A stretch of DNA of 64,000 bases from JAPSGB01 sp963775185. Its GTDB lineage: Bacteria; Myxococcota_A; Polyangia; Polyangiales; Polyangiaceae. The stretch is taken from contig CAVZIE010000004.1 in assembly GCA_963775185.1 (NCBI GenBank), positions 310,001-374,000 on the forward strand. Reading direction: 5' to 3'. A model generated the notes under the pieces. It saw nothing but the letters and a program-made list of their open reading frames with translations. It made no database searches and was not told the DNA's origin. Positions 11,297-20,534 of this stretch are shown piece after piece; the first letter of the stretch is position 1; the number at the start of each line of letters is the position of its first letter. A program made the translations under genes and the position numbers.

Positions 11297-11377
11297 CGGG
11301 CTATCTCCTCGTCGCAGGGGAGGCCCCTGCCCCGCCCAACATCGAGTCGCCGCCGGCGAAGCGCAAGCCCCGCCGCG

Positions 11378-11788
11378 TCAGCGCGGGGACCGCGCCCAGC
11401 CTTCGCGATCGACGAGGGCCTGGACCTTGACGCGGATCGCGTCGCGGATCTCGCGCACGCGCGCCATCGGCTGGCTCTTCGGGTCGTCGAAGGGCCAGTC
11501 CTCGCGCGCGAGGCCGGGCACCACCGGACACTGCTCGCCGCAACCCATCGTCACGAGCAGGACCGCCTGCGACGCGAGCGCGTCGGTGAGCTTGCGGGGC
11601 TGGACGCCCGCCAGATCGACGCCGACCTCGCGCATCGCTTCCAGCACCTCCGGGTGGACCCGCTCGCCCGGCGCCGTGCCGGCGGAAATGGCCGTGGCCC
11701 GCGCCGGATCGGCAAGAAGATCGAACCACGCCCGGGCCATCTGCGAGCGGCCGGCGTTGTGCACGCAGGCGAACAGTACCGTCTTCAT
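11378..11788 (-). CDS. arsC: Arsenate reductase, low-molecular-weight phosphatase type
   Basis: The enzyme reduces arsenate to arsenite, with electrons usually supplied by thioredoxin. The 136-residue protein has the phosphatase P-loop CVHNAGRSQMA (catalytic Cys 8), the ISAGT motif, and the MGCGEQCPVVPG segment whose two Cys pass the disulfide. A DWPFDDP motif follows. Its start codon overlaps the stop of acr3 as ATGA, indicating translational coupling. It is the last gene of arsR-acr3-arsC. Confidence 0.95.
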   Translation of the reverse strand: MKTVLFACVHNAGRSQMARAWFDLLADPARATAISAGTAPGERVHPEVLEAMREVGVDLAGVQPRKLTDALASQAVLLVTMGCGEQCPVVPGLAREDWPFDDPKSQPMARVREIRDAIRVKVQALVDREGWARSPR

Positions 11789-12834
11789 GCCGCCGCCGCC
11801 GGCGCGGCCGGCCAGTAGCGTCGCCCGAGCCAGAGCGAGACGTTGACCAACGCGATCAGCGTCGGGACCTCCACCAGCGGTCCGATCACGGCAGCGAAGG
11901 CCGCGCCGTGGTCGATGCCGAAGGTCCCGACCGCCACGGCGATGGCGAGCTCGAAGTTGTTCGACGCCGCGGTGAACGACAGCGTCGCCGTCTGCGCGTA
12001 GCTCGCGCCGACGCGCTTCGAGAGGAAGAACGACACGAAGAACATCACGACGAAGTACACGAGCAGCGGCATCGCGACGCGCACCACGTCGAAGGGCAGC
12101 TGGACGATCTTGTCGCCCTTGAGCGAGAACATGACGATGATGGTGAAGAGCAATGCGACCAGCGTGATGGGCCCAATGCGCGGGGCGAAGCGCGTCTCGT
12201 ACCAATCGCGCCCGCGCGCCTTGACCAGCACGCGACGCGTGAGAAAGCCCGCCGCGAACGGCACGCCGAGATAGATCGCGACGCTCTTGGCGATGTCCGC
12301 GATGGTGACGTTGACCACGACGCCGTGCAGCCCGAGCTTGGGTGGCAGCCAGGTGACGAAGAACCAGGCGAACACCGAGAAGAACAGGATCTGGAAGATC
12401 GAGTTGAACGCGACCAGCCCCGCGCAGTACTCGCGGTCGCCGTGCGCCAGATCGTTCCAGACGATCACCATGGCGATGCAGCGCGCCAGGCCGATCAGGA
12501 TGAGGCCGACCATGTACTCGGGCTTGTCGCGCAGGAACAGCACCGCGAGGCCGAACATGAGCACCGGACCGATCACCCAGTTCTGGACCAGGGACAGCGC
12601 CAGCACCCGCTTGTCGCGGAAGACCTTGCCGATCTCCTCGTAGCGGACCTTCGCCAGCGGTGGGTACATCATGAGGATCAAACCCACCGCGATCGGGATC
12701 GACGTGGTGCCCACGCTCATGGCGTCGAGCGCGCGGTTCACGCCGGGCACGAGGTAGCCGAGCGCGACGCCCAGCGCCATCGCCGCGAAGATCCACAACG
12801 TGAGATAGCGATCGAGGAAGGACAGCTTCTTCAT
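11785..12834 (-). CDS. acr3: Arsenite efflux transporter Acr3
   Basis: The 349-residue integral membrane protein has about ten hydrophobic segments. Family signatures are GLILIGLARCIAMVIVWNDLA (with the conserved Cys that binds arsenite) and FTAASNNFELAIAVA. It exports arsenite or antimonite using the proton motive force. The gene lies 11 bp after arsR and overlaps arsC, so the three form one operon controlled by the arsR operator. The start MKKLSFLDRYLTL at ATG 12834 is standard for the family. Confidence 0.97.
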   Translation of the reverse strand: MKKLSFLDRYLTLWIFAAMALGVALGYLVPGVNRALDAMSVGTTSIPIAVGLILMMYPPLAKVRYEEIGKVFRDKRVLALSLVQNWVIGPVLMFGLAVLFLRDKPEYMVGLILIGLARCIAMVIVWNDLAHGDREYCAGLVAFNSIFQILFFSVFAWFFVTWLPPKLGLHGVVVNVTIADIAKSVAIYLGVPFAAGFLTRRVLVKARGRDWYETRFAPRIGPITLVALLFTIIVMFSLKGDKIVQLPFDVVRVAMPLLVYFVVMFFVSFFLSKRVGASYAQTATLSFTAASNNFELAIAVAVGTFGIDHGAAFAAVIGPLVEVPTLIALVNVSLWLGRRYWPAAPAAAA

Positions 12835-12845
12835 ATCGAGACTCT

Positions 12846-13196
12846 TCAGCGCGCGATCAGCGCGCGGAACTCCTCGAGCTTCGAGAGCCCCGCCGCGTCG
12901 ATGGCGTAGTAGACCCAGCTGCCGCGGCGCTCCGAACGCACCAGGCCGGCGTCGCGCAGCAGCTTCAGGTGGTGTGACACCGTCGGCTGCGAGAGCTTGA
13001 AGTGCGCTTCGATCTCGCACACGCACAGCTCGCCGTCGCCCTCGGCGGCGAGCAGACCCATCATCTCCAGGCGCGTGTCGTCGCCGAGCGCCTTGAACAG
13101 CTGCACGAACGAGCGCGTCGCTTTCGGCTTCAGCCGCGGACGCGGCTTGCACGCCTTGGCGGCGGCGGCGACGACGGAGACGGGAGCGCGCGGCAC
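12846..13196 (-). CDS. arsR: ArsR-family arsenic-responsive repressor
   Basis: The 116-residue winged-helix repressor has the core FVQLFKALGDDTRLEMMGLL and the metal-binding box ELCVCEIEAHF, where the Cys pair (CVC) binds arsenite. The recognition helix follows in LSQPTVSHHLKLLRDAGLV. No ATG is available in frame. The GTG at 13196 gives the shortest sensible N-terminus. It sits directly behind an operator whose half-sites contain ATATCGAAA. When arsenite binds, the repressor should leave the operator and derepress acr3 and arsC. Confidence 0.92.
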   Translation of the reverse strand: MPRAPVSVVAAAAKACKPRPRLKPKATRSFVQLFKALGDDTRLEMMGLLAAEGDGELCVCEIEAHFKLSQPTVSHHLKLLRDAGLVRSERRGSWVYYAIDAAGLSKLEEFRALIAR

Positions 13197-13212
13197 GGCC
13201 GGAACATCGCCG

Positions 13213-13252
13213 CCATATCGAAAACTGTCAATATCGAAAAGTTTCGATATGG
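13213..13252 (-). promoter_or_regulatory. ars operator and promoter
   Basis: Three copies of ATATCGAAA are arranged so that two overlapping inverted repeats form. The inner one is ATATCGAAA-AG-TTTCGATAT (13231-13250). The outer pairs CCATATCGAAA at 13213 with TTTCGATATGG at 13242. A TTGACA -35 box on the minus strand (complement of 13226-13231) lies inside the operator. A weak GATGTT follows at 17-bp spacing. This is a classic arrangement for repression by ArsR occupying the -35 region. Confidence 0.75.
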
Positions 13253-13264
13253 CGCGGGCCCGCG

Positions 13265-14260
13265 CTACACGTCGACGCGCTGCACGCGGCACGCGTAGCC
13301 CGAGTCGCCCGGCGACGGCGCGTGGATCACGCGTCGTTCGACGCGGTAGCGCTCCTTCGGCAGGACCCGCTCGAGGAACGGCAGCCCCGGCGCGTACACG
13401 AATAGCCCGCCGGGGCGGAGCGCCGCCAGGAGCTCCATGTAGCGCTTCGCGTAGAGCTCGGCGTCGCTCTGGCCGGGGCGCAAGTGGTGGTGCAGGAAGT
13501 GCAGCGAGAAGGCCAGGTGCGAGATGATCGTGCCCCACTCGCCGGCGCGTAGCGGGAGCGTCATCCAGTCACCTTCGGTCACGCCTTCGAGCGGAGCGGC
13601 CACGCGGTCGACGCCGGCCACGGCGATGCCGCGCCCGCGGAGCGCGCGCACCAACGCGGCGTGCTGGCCACAGCCGAGATCGAGCACCGGCTCGAGCAGC
13701 TCCGACGGCTCGATGCCCAGCAGGTGGCACTGCAAATCCGGATCGTACTCCGCGCACACGACCGAGCGCTCCGTCGGCCGCCCGAGCCCCGGGGACTGCC
13801 GCGCGAGCAGATCCTCGAGCCAGCCGGCGATGCCGCGTGCCCAGTCCGCCCACAGTTCCTCGACGCGGACGACCAGCGCGGCCTCGCTCTGCGTCTGCTG
13901 CAGCGCCCGGCTGAAGCGCGAGAGCGCGGTCGACGCCAGCTCGTCGAGCGCGCCGACCCGGGCGGGCTCGAGCTCGACGTACTGGTTGACGGCCTGCACG
14001 CGGCGCAGAACGTACAGCCCCAGGTGATGGGCGGGGTTGTCGAGCCAGGCGCCGCTCGGGCGCACGACGACCAGGACGTCGTCGAGCCACGCCACGATCT
14101 CGTCGCGGTGATGGTGGGCGTAGCCCGCCAGCGCGCCCGGCGTGCTCGAGCGGGGCTGGTCCTCCGGATGCAACACGGGCGGCAACCACAAGTGGTTCTC
14201 GCCGACGACATGGGCGCGGAGCGCCTCCAGGATCACGGCGCCCTGCCGCGAGGTGGACAC
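13265..14260 (-). CDS. Class I SAM-dependent methyltransferase
   Basis: The 331-residue protein has a helical N-terminal half of about 175 residues and a C-terminal methyltransferase domain. Motif I is PVLDLGCGQHAALVRAL, the acidic end of strand 2 is VAGVDRV, and the later LLAALRPGGLFVYAPGLPFLE matches motifs around strand 5. I chose GTG 14260 because it is followed by coherent sequence and leaves 68 bp to the divergent ada gene. The substrate is unknown. It ends 69 bp upstream of arsR on the same strand, but the ars operator lies between, so the genes are probably separate units. Confidence 0.75.
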   Translation of the reverse strand: MSTSRQGAVILEALRAHVVGENHLWLPPVLHPEDQPRSSTPGALAGYAHHHRDEIVAWLDDVLVVVRPSGAWLDNPAHHLGLYVLRRVQAVNQYVELEPARVGALDELASTALSRFSRALQQTQSEAALVVRVEELWADWARGIAGWLEDLLARQSPGLGRPTERSVVCAEYDPDLQCHLLGIEPSELLEPVLDLGCGQHAALVRALRGRGIAVAGVDRVAAPLEGVTEGDWMTLPLRAGEWGTIISHLAFSLHFLHHHLRPGQSDAELYAKRYMELLAALRPGGLFVYAPGLPFLERVLPKERYRVERRVIHAPSPGDSGYACRVQRVDV

Positions 14261-14328
14261 GGGTAGAACTTGCCATAGCGTCCGGAAATGGCCAGACGGC
14301 CCCGCCGCGCGGCGCTAGATGTGGGGCG

Positions 14329-15775
14329 ATGACGCTGGATGTGGACAGTTGCTACCGCGCGCTGGGAGCCCGCGACCGCCGCTTCGACGGCCTGTTCTTC
14401 GTCGGCGTCGAGACCACGGGCATCTATTGCCGGCCGGTGTGCCCGGCACGCACGCCGGCGCGGAGCCACTGCGTGTTCTTCGAGCACGCTGCCCAGGCCG
14501 AGCGCGCCGGCTTCCGCGCCTGCTTCCGCTGCCGGCCCGAGCTCGCGCCGGGCGCGGGACGGGTGGACGCCGTGTCGCGACTCGCCGCGCACGGCGCGCG
14601 CCTGGTCGAGCAGGGGTTCCTCGACCGCGCCTCCGTCGACGACCTGGCCGCGACGCTCGGCGTGACCGCGCGTCACCTGCGCCGCGCCATGGAGGCCGCG
14701 CTCGGCGTGTCACCGCTCGAGCTCGCGCAGACCCGCCGGCTCGCCCTCGCCAAGCAGTTGCTCGCCGACACGCCGCTGTCGCTCGCGACGATCGCGTTCG
14801 CGTCGGGCTTCGGCAGCGTCCGCCGCTTCAACTCCGCGTTCCGCGCGCGCTTCGGCGCTCCGCCGTCGGCGGCGCGACGGCGCAATCGACGCCACGGCGC
14901 CGCGCGACGCCGTGGAGATCGCGCTCGAGTACCGTCCTCCCCTCGCCTGGGACGCGCTGCTCGGGTTCCTGGCGGCCCGGGCGATCCCCGGCGTCGAGCA
15001 CGTCACCGGCGGCGCGTACCACCGCAGCGTGTCCGTCGAGGGGGATGTGGGCTGGCTCGTCGCGGAACCCCACGGACGGCGGCCCGCGCTCGGCGTGCGG
15101 ATCGCGCTGTCGCTCGCGCCGCACCTGGCGGTCATCGTCGGGCGCCTGCGCGCGCTCTTCGATCTGGACGCGCGCCCGGACGTCGTCGACGCCGCGCTCG
15201 GCGCCGATCCGCTGCTCGCGCCGCACGTGGCCGCCCTGCCCGGGCTGCGCGTGCCGGGCGCGTTCGACGGCTTCGAGATCGCCGTGCGCGCCGTGCTGGG
15301 CCAGCAGGTGTCGGTGCGGGCCGCGACCACGCTCGCCGGCCGCTTCGTGGAGCGCTTTGGCGACGCGGCTCGAACCCACCTGGGCGAGCTCCATCACACG
15401 TTCCCCTCGGCGGCGCGCGTCGCGGCGACGCGCGCGCCAGCGATCGCCGCGATCGGCCTGCCGGAAGCCCGCGCGCGGAGCATCGTCGCGCTCGCGCGCG
15501 GCGTCGATGCGGGGCACCTGTCGCTCGACGGCTCGCTCGCGCCGGCGGAGGCGATGGATCGGCTGATGGCGCTGCCCGGCATCGGGCCGTGGACCGCCGA
15601 GTACATCGCGCTCCGCGCGCTCCGCCACCCGGACGCGTTTCCCGCCGGCGATCTCGGCGTCCGCCATGCGCTCGGCGTCGACAAGCCGCGGGACGCCATC
15701 GAACGCGCGCGCGCCTGGCAGCCGTGGCGCGCCTACGGCGTGCTGCATCTATGGACGAGGGCAGCCGGCGGATGA
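14329..15775 (+). CDS. Ada-AlkA fusion: AraC-type methyl sensor plus 3-methyladenine DNA glycosylase (one frame change)
   Basis: Residues 1-80 form the Ada N-terminal domain with the four zinc Cys (GIYCRPVCPAR then FRACFRCRPE). The first Cys is the methyl acceptor for phosphotriesters. An AraC-type helix-turn-helix pair follows (DLAATLGVTARHLRRAM, FASGFGSVRRFNSAF). After a frame change near 14875-14900 the reading continues as DGAIDATAPRDAVEIALEYRPP into an AlkA N-terminal domain. It ends in a helix-hairpin-helix GPD glycosylase domain (GQQVSVRAATTLAGR, MALPGIGPWTAEYIALRAL, catalytic Asp in FPAGDLGV). This Ada-AlkA order is a known fusion. Ogt follows 20 bp later. Confidence 0.85.
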
Positions 15776-15795
15776 GCCGTCGCCGTGGAGGAAGC

Positions 15796-16302
15796 ATGAC
15801 CGGACTCGTTGAAACCACCGTCGTCTCGCCGCTCGGCGACCTGCGTCTCGTCGCCAGCGCGACGGCCCTGGTCGGCGTGTACTTCACCGATCATCGGCCG
15901 GCGCCCCGCGTCGAGGCCCGCACGGTCGCCCGGCATCCAGTGCTGGACCGCGCCGCGCGCGAGATCGGCGAGTATCTCGACGGCGCGCGCCAGCGCTTCA
16001 ACGTGCCGATCGCGCCGCGGGGGACGCCGTTCCAGCTCGCGGTGTGGCGCGCCCTGTCCGCGATCCCGTTCGGCGCGACGCGCAGCTACGCCGAGCTGGC
16101 GCGCGCCGTCGGGCGCCCGCGCGCCGCGCGCGCCGTCGGCGCCGCCAACGCCCACAATCCGCTCAGCATCGTCGTTCCGTGCCACCGCGTGGTCGCCACG
16201 GGCGGCCTGCTCGCGGGCTATGCGGGGGGCATCGACGCCAAGCGCTGGCTGATCGCGCACGAGCAACACGATACCGCGCCGGACCGGCAAACCCTGGAGT
16301 AG
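15796..16302 (+). CDS. ogt: Methylated-DNA--protein-cysteine S-methyltransferase
   Basis: The 168-residue protein removes methyl groups from O6-methylguanine by irreversible transfer to Cys. It has the PCHRVV active-site motif (IVVPCHRVVATGGLLAGYAGG) and the DNA-binding segment IPFGATRSYAELA. ATG 15796 follows GGAGGAAG at good spacing. It forms a probable operon with the upstream Ada-AlkA gene, so both direct-reversal and excision repair of alkylated DNA would be coinduced. The last residues (DTAPDRQTLE) are encoded by the dispersed repeat, suggesting insertion at the original 3' end. Confidence 0.95.
   Translation: MTGLVETTVVSPLGDLRLVASATALVGVYFTDHRPAPRVEARTVARHPVLDRAAREIGEYLDGARQRFNVPIAPRGTPFQLAVWRALSAIPFGATRSYAELARAVGRPRAARAVGAANAHNPLSIVVPCHRVVATGGLLAGYAGGIDAKRWLIAHEQHDTAPDRQTLE
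16270..16291 (-). repeat. Dispersed repeat, copy 6, inside the ogt C-terminus
   Basis: The core is perfect and is read in frame as DTAPDRQ just before the ogt stop codon. The same peptide appears at the C-terminus of the histidine kinase at 24915. Confidence 0.9.
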
Positions 16303-16326
16303 CGCGGAGCGTGCAGACGGGGAAGA

Positions 16327-17253
16327 ATGCGGCGCTGCATGAGCGCCCGCCCGATCACGCTCCGCCAGCTCGAGTACGCCGTCGCCGTCGCGGACGAGCT
16401 CAGCTTCCGACGCGCCGCCGAGCGCTGTCGCGTCGCCCAGCCATCGCTGTCGGCGCAACTCGCGGCGCTCGAGCACGCCCTCGGCGCGCGCTTGTTCGAG
16501 CGCGATCGCCGGCGCGTGCTGCCCACCGCCGCCGGGCGCGAGCTGATCGAGCGCATGCGGCGCGTGTTGATCGCCGCCGACGACGTGATCGACGCTGCGC
16601 GCCTGCTCGGCGACCCGCTCGCCGGCACGCTGCGCATCGGCGTGATCCCGACCATCTCGCCGTACCTCCTGCCCAGCATCGCGCCGGCGCTCAAGAAGGC
16701 CTTCCCCCGGCTGTCGGTGCTGTGGGACGAGGACAAGACGGACGCGCTCGTGCGCGCCCTGGAGACGGGCAAGCTCGACGCCGCCGTGGTCGCCCTGGAG
16801 GCCGAGCTCGGCGACGTGGAGCACGCCGAGATCGCCGTGGACGCATTCGTCGTGGCGACGCCGCACGGTCATCCGCTCGGCGCCAAGCACAGCCTCGCCA
16901 AGCTCGCCGAGCTCCGTGGCGAGAACGTGCTCCTGCTCGACGAGGGGCACTGCTTCCGCGATCAAGCGCTGGAGCTGTGCGAGCGCGCCGACGCCGGCGA
17001 GCTCGAGTTCCGCGCGACCAGCTTGTCGACCCTGGCGCAGATGGTGGCGGGCGGCGCGGGCGTGACGCTGTTGCCCAATCTCGCCGTTCCGACCGAGACC
17101 GCGCGCGCCAGGATCGACGTGCGCGCCTTCGCGCCGCCGGCCTACCACCGGACGATCGCGCTCGTGTGGCGTCGCGGGTCGCCGGTCGCGGCCTCGTTCG
17201 TCAAGCTCGCCCGAGCGATGCAGAAGGCGTACCCGAAGGCGAAGAAGCGCTGA
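16327..17253 (+). CDS. oxyR: OxyR-like LysR-family peroxide sensor
   Basis: The 308-residue LysR regulator has an N-terminal HTH (LRQLEYAVAVADELSFRRAAERC, QPSLSAQLAALE) and an effector domain with GHCFRDQALELC. The two Cys (209 and 218) have the same nine-residue spacing as the redox pair of E. coli OxyR. It should activate antioxidant genes when the disulfide forms. ATG 16327 has GGGGAAGA very close, so ATG 16339 (MSARPITLRQLEY) is an alternative start. The stop overlaps the start of the MFS gene (TGATG), so they are coupled. No catalase or peroxiredoxin gene is adjacent. Confidence 0.85.
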   Translation: MRRCMSARPITLRQLEYAVAVADELSFRRAAERCRVAQPSLSAQLAALEHALGARLFERDRRRVLPTAAGRELIERMRRVLIAADDVIDAARLLGDPLAGTLRIGVIPTISPYLLPSIAPALKKAFPRLSVLWDEDKTDALVRALETGKLDAAVVALEAELGDVEHAEIAVDAFVVATPHGHPLGAKHSLAKLAELRGENVLLLDEGHCFRDQALELCERADAGELEFRATSLSTLAQMVAGGAGVTLLPNLAVPTETARARIDVRAFAPPAYHRTIALVWRRGSPVAASFVKLARAMQKAYPKAKKR

Positions 17254-18548
17254 TGCAGCTGGGTCGCGCGCTGCGCCACCGGAACTACCGGCTGTTCTTC
17301 GCCGGGCAAGGCACGTCGCTGATCGGCACGTGGCTGACGCGCGTCGCGACCGGGTGGCTCGTCTACCGGCTGACGCACTCCGCGCTGCTGCTCGGCGTCG
17401 TGGGCTTCGCGTCGCAGATCCCCACGTTCCTGTTCGCCCCGCTCGCCGGCGTGCTCGTCGATCGCACGAACAAGCACCGGTTGCTCGTCGTGACGCAGAT
17501 CGCGGCCATGCTCCAGTCGGGCCTGCTCGCCTATTTCGCGCTCCGCGGCACGATCACGGTCTGGCACGTGCTCGTGCTGTCGATCGCGCAAGGCATCATC
17601 AACGCCTTCGACATGCCGGCGCGACAGGCCTTCGTGGTGGAGATGGTCGAGGACCGCGCGGACCTTCCAAACGCCATCGCGCTGAACTCCTCCATGGTCA
17701 ACGGCGCGCGGCTGATCGGCCCGGCGGCGGCCGGCGCGCTGATCGCCGCCTTCGGCGAAGGAGGATGCTTCGCCATCGACTCGGCGAGCTACCTCGCGGT
17801 AATCGCGTCGCTGCTCATGATGCGCGTCGCGCCGCGTCCCGCCCGGGCGCCCGGCAAGCGCGTGTTCGCCGAGCTCGCCGACGGCTTCCGCTACGTCGCC
17901 GCTTCTCGCCCGATCCGCTCGGTCCTGACGCTGCTCGCGCTCTCGAGCTTGATGGGCATGCCCTACATGGTGCTCTTGCCGATGATCGTCGCGACCGTCC
18001 TCCACGGCGGGCCGCACCTGCTCGGCTACCTCACCGGCGCGTCCGGCGTCGGCGCCCTCGGCGGCGCGCTGTATCTGGCGTCGCGCAACAGCGTGCTCGG
18101 GCTCGGCCGCGTGATCCCGCTGGCGGCGCTGGGTTTCGGCGCCGGTCTGGTGCTGCTGTCGCGGTCGCACACGGCGTGGCTGTCGCTCGCGTTCATGCTC
18201 GTCACTGGCGCCGGCATGATGATCCAGATGGCGTCGAGCAACACCGTGATCCAGACCCTCGTCGACGACGAGAAGCGCGGTCGGGTGATGAGCCTGTACG
18301 CCATGTCGTTCTTCGGCACGCTGCCGTTCGGCAGCCTGATCAGCGGCGCCCTCGCCGCGCGCTTCGGCGCGCCGGACACGCTGCTCGGCGCGGGCATCGC
18401 CATCATGCTCGGCGCGCTGGTGTTCCTGCGCGTGCTACCGCGCATCCGCGCGTCCGCGCGCCCGGCCTACGAGCGTCTCGGTATCCTGCCGCGCGTCGCC
18501 GAAGGCATCGGCGCGGCCAGCGATCTGACCGTGCCGCCGGAAGACTGA
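17253..18548 (+). CDS. MFS transporter, EntS-like exporter family
   Basis: The 431-residue protein has about twelve hydrophobic segments and the MFS_3 signatures ALRHRNYRLFFAGQGTSLIGTW at the start, LAGVLVDRTNKHRLL as the loop 2-3 motif, and DMPARQAFVVEMV. This subfamily includes the enterobactin exporter EntS and many drug or siderophore exporters. It is translationally coupled to the OxyR-like gene, so its expression is probably linked to oxidative or redox-active compound stress, which is an inference. It has a soluble C-terminal tail and an intact frame. Confidence 0.85.
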   Translation: MQLGRALRHRNYRLFFAGQGTSLIGTWLTRVATGWLVYRLTHSALLLGVVGFASQIPTFLFAPLAGVLVDRTNKHRLLVVTQIAAMLQSGLLAYFALRGTITVWHVLVLSIAQGIINAFDMPARQAFVVEMVEDRADLPNAIALNSSMVNGARLIGPAAAGALIAAFGEGGCFAIDSASYLAVIASLLMMRVAPRPARAPGKRVFAELADGFRYVAASRPIRSVLTLLALSSLMGMPYMVLLPMIVATVLHGGPHLLGYLTGASGVGALGGALYLASRNSVLGLGRVIPLAALGFGAGLVLLSRSHTAWLSLAFMLVTGAGMMIQMASSNTVIQTLVDDEKRGRVMSLYAMSFFGTLPFGSLISGALAARFGAPDTLLGAGIAIMLGALVFLRVLPRIRASARPAYERLGILPRVAEGIGAASDLTVPPED

Positions 18549-18628
18549 GAGCCAATGTCGACCACGCTCGATGCGAGCGGAGCGAGCCCGCCGCAGGCGG
18601 CGGGGGGAGCAGTTGCGGAGCAAGCTGC

Positions 18629-18645
18629 GGGGGGCAAGGCCCCCC
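18629..18645. terminator. GC hairpin between convergent genes
   Basis: GGGGGGC and GCCCCCC arms flank a 3-nt loop, 80 bp after the MFS stop and 14 bp before the outer-membrane protein stop. There is no T-tract. It is a candidate terminator for one or both genes. Confidence 0.45.
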
Positions 18646-18658
18646 CAGGACTCAGCGC

Positions 18659-19425
18659 TCAGAACGACCAGCCGATGTTCAGGTTGAGCAAGAAGATCGT
18701 GCTCTTCCCGCCGTCGCTCGCGCTCGAAGATGCGTCCGTCGCGTGCGCGCGCGCCGTCACGAACTCGGCGCCGCCTTGTGCGACGAACGTGAAGCCGCCG
18801 CTCGTGATCAGCTTGTAGCCGACGAACGGTCCCATCGCGAGACCGTCCGCGCTCGCGCTGACCTGGACGTTCGCGTTGTCGTTCGAGACTTTCGCGTACA
18901 AGACCTCCGCGCCGACTTCGAGGCTGTCGAAGGCCTCGAGCGGATACCAGCCGAGCTGACCGCCGACCTCGGACACCTTGAAGCGGTATTGCCCGCCGAG
19001 ACCGTCATCGAAGCTGATCGATCCATATCCGCCGATCACCGCCACGCCGAAGTGGTCCACGGGTCGCAGCTCGGCGGTGAGCTCGAACACGGGAAGATCA
19101 GGTGCACGGGCGAGAACGTGAGCGATACGTCGCGCACGCGCGGCTTTGGTGGTGGCGGCGGAGGCGGCGGCTGCGGATACCCGTAGTAGCCCGGCGGCGG
19201 CGGCGCGGGTCCGACCGCCGCCGGCTGCGCCGGCGCGGAAGCCGGGGCGACGGGCGCGGGCGCCGGCTGCGCGGGCGGCGCGTCCGCGGACGCCGGCGCT
19301 CCGGGAGCATCGGGCAGCGCCGCCGTGCCCGACGGCGCGGCGCCTTGATCCGCGGGTTGCGCGGCGGCGCCTGCCGCGGTCAAAAGGAGTGCTCCGGAGA
19401 CCATCACGCTCGTCGCCTTCAGCAT
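18659..19425 (-). CDS. Predicted outer-membrane beta-barrel protein with Pro-rich N-terminus (one frame change)
   Basis: ATG 19425 opens a signal peptide (MLKATSVMVSGALLLTAAGAAAQ). A Pro/Ala/Gly-rich stretch of about 60 residues follows and ends in PQPPPPPPPPKPRVRD. The frame changes near 19095, then amphipathic strands follow (FELTAELRPVDHFGVAVIGG, YRFKVSEVGGQLGWYP). It ends with NLNIGWSF, an aromatic C-terminus typical of outer-membrane barrels inserted by BamA. No enzyme motif is seen. A porin-like or surface structural role is likely. Confidence 0.6.
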
Positions 19426-19481
19426 CGCCGGCGAGCATAGCCGAATCCGTCGCACCGCGCGCGACGCCGAACGCCGGAAAT

Positions 19482-20471
19482 CTAGCCCGCCGGCGGCGGA
19501 CGCCGGTACGCGCCCGGCGTGGTGCCGGTCCAGCGCCGGAACGCGCGCGTGAAGTTCGCGGCGTCGGCGTAGCCGAGCTTGTCGGCGATCTGGTCGATCG
19601 ACAGCGCCGTCCGAGCGCAAGAGCACGAGCGCGCGCTCCAGACGCTGCTCGGCGAGAAGATCGCTGTAGCTCGCGCCGTGCTCGGCGAGGCGGCGCTTGA
19701 GCGTGCGCGTCGACAGGTGCAGCCGCGCGGCGACCTCCGGCAGCGTGTGATCGAGCACCAGCGCGCGCGCGCGCGCGACCACCTGCGCGTCGCGGCCCAA
19801 GGCGCGCAGCTGCTCTTCGCAGTGCTCGCACGCGAGCCGCGACGCCGCGGGATCCGCGAGCAGCAGCGGTGCGTCGAGCACGCCGGCGTCGAACAGGATC
19901 TGGTTCTGCGGCTGCCCGAAGCGGATCGGCCCCGGCGCGGCGGCAGCGAAGCGCGCGACGTACGCGGGCTCGTCGAACGCGAAGTCGGCGGCGCCGCAAC
20001 AGCCGCGCCCGGTGAGCGCGTTGCCGATCTGCCAGATGCCAACCCCGAGCGCGAACAGCACCACGTCGCGCGCGCTGCCGAGCGGCACCAGCTCGTCGAT
20101 CACCAGCGCTGCCACGTCGCCGTGCACGTGCAGCCGGAGCGCGATCGCGTCGGTGCGCGTCGGCGCGAAGCGGATCGCGATGTCGAGCGCGTCGCGCACC
20201 GTCGGCGCCGTCATGACCGCGAAGCCCAGATCGCCGTGCCCCGACACGCGCATGCTCGAGGCCGAGCAGGAAGCCGATGCCTGGCTCGCCGCTCAGACGC
20301 CGCGCGCGCTCGACCAGCTGCTCGACCGACGGGGATGCGGAATGCGCGCGCCGTGGTGCATCGCCGCCTCGCGCGTGAGCCCATGCCGGCGAACAGCTCG
20401 TCGGCGGAGACGCCCACCGCGTCGGCGAGCTGCACGGCGTGGATCGCCGGGATCGTGGCGACTTGGCCCAA
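19482..20471 (-). CDS. AraC-family transcriptional regulator, reading frame broken several times
   Basis: Segments in different frames align in order to one AraC regulator with an arabinose-binding-like domain. They are MGQVATIPAIHAVQLADAV (from TTG 20471), EQLVERARRLSGEPGIGFLLG, GHGDLGFAVMTAPTVRDALDIAI, then the HTH region LPEVAARLHLSTRTLKRRLAEHG, and finally IDQIADKLGYADAANFTRAFRRWTG to the stop at 19482. At least four indels are needed (near 20370, 20330, 20255 and 19605). That is more than in any other gene here, so real decay is possible. It is divergent from the metal-dependent hydrolase gene and might have regulated it. Confidence 0.6.
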
Positions 20472-20534
20472 GATGACAAGAGCTTGGCACAGCCTGACCT
20501 GCGATCAAACCGCCGGCGTGCGCAGACTGGAGGC

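Noticed and set aside
11690..11717. A repeat-like CGCGCCGGATCGGCAAG inside arsC
   Set aside because: It codes for conserved ArsC residues (ADPARAT before ISAGT), so the similarity to the dispersed element is most likely chance.
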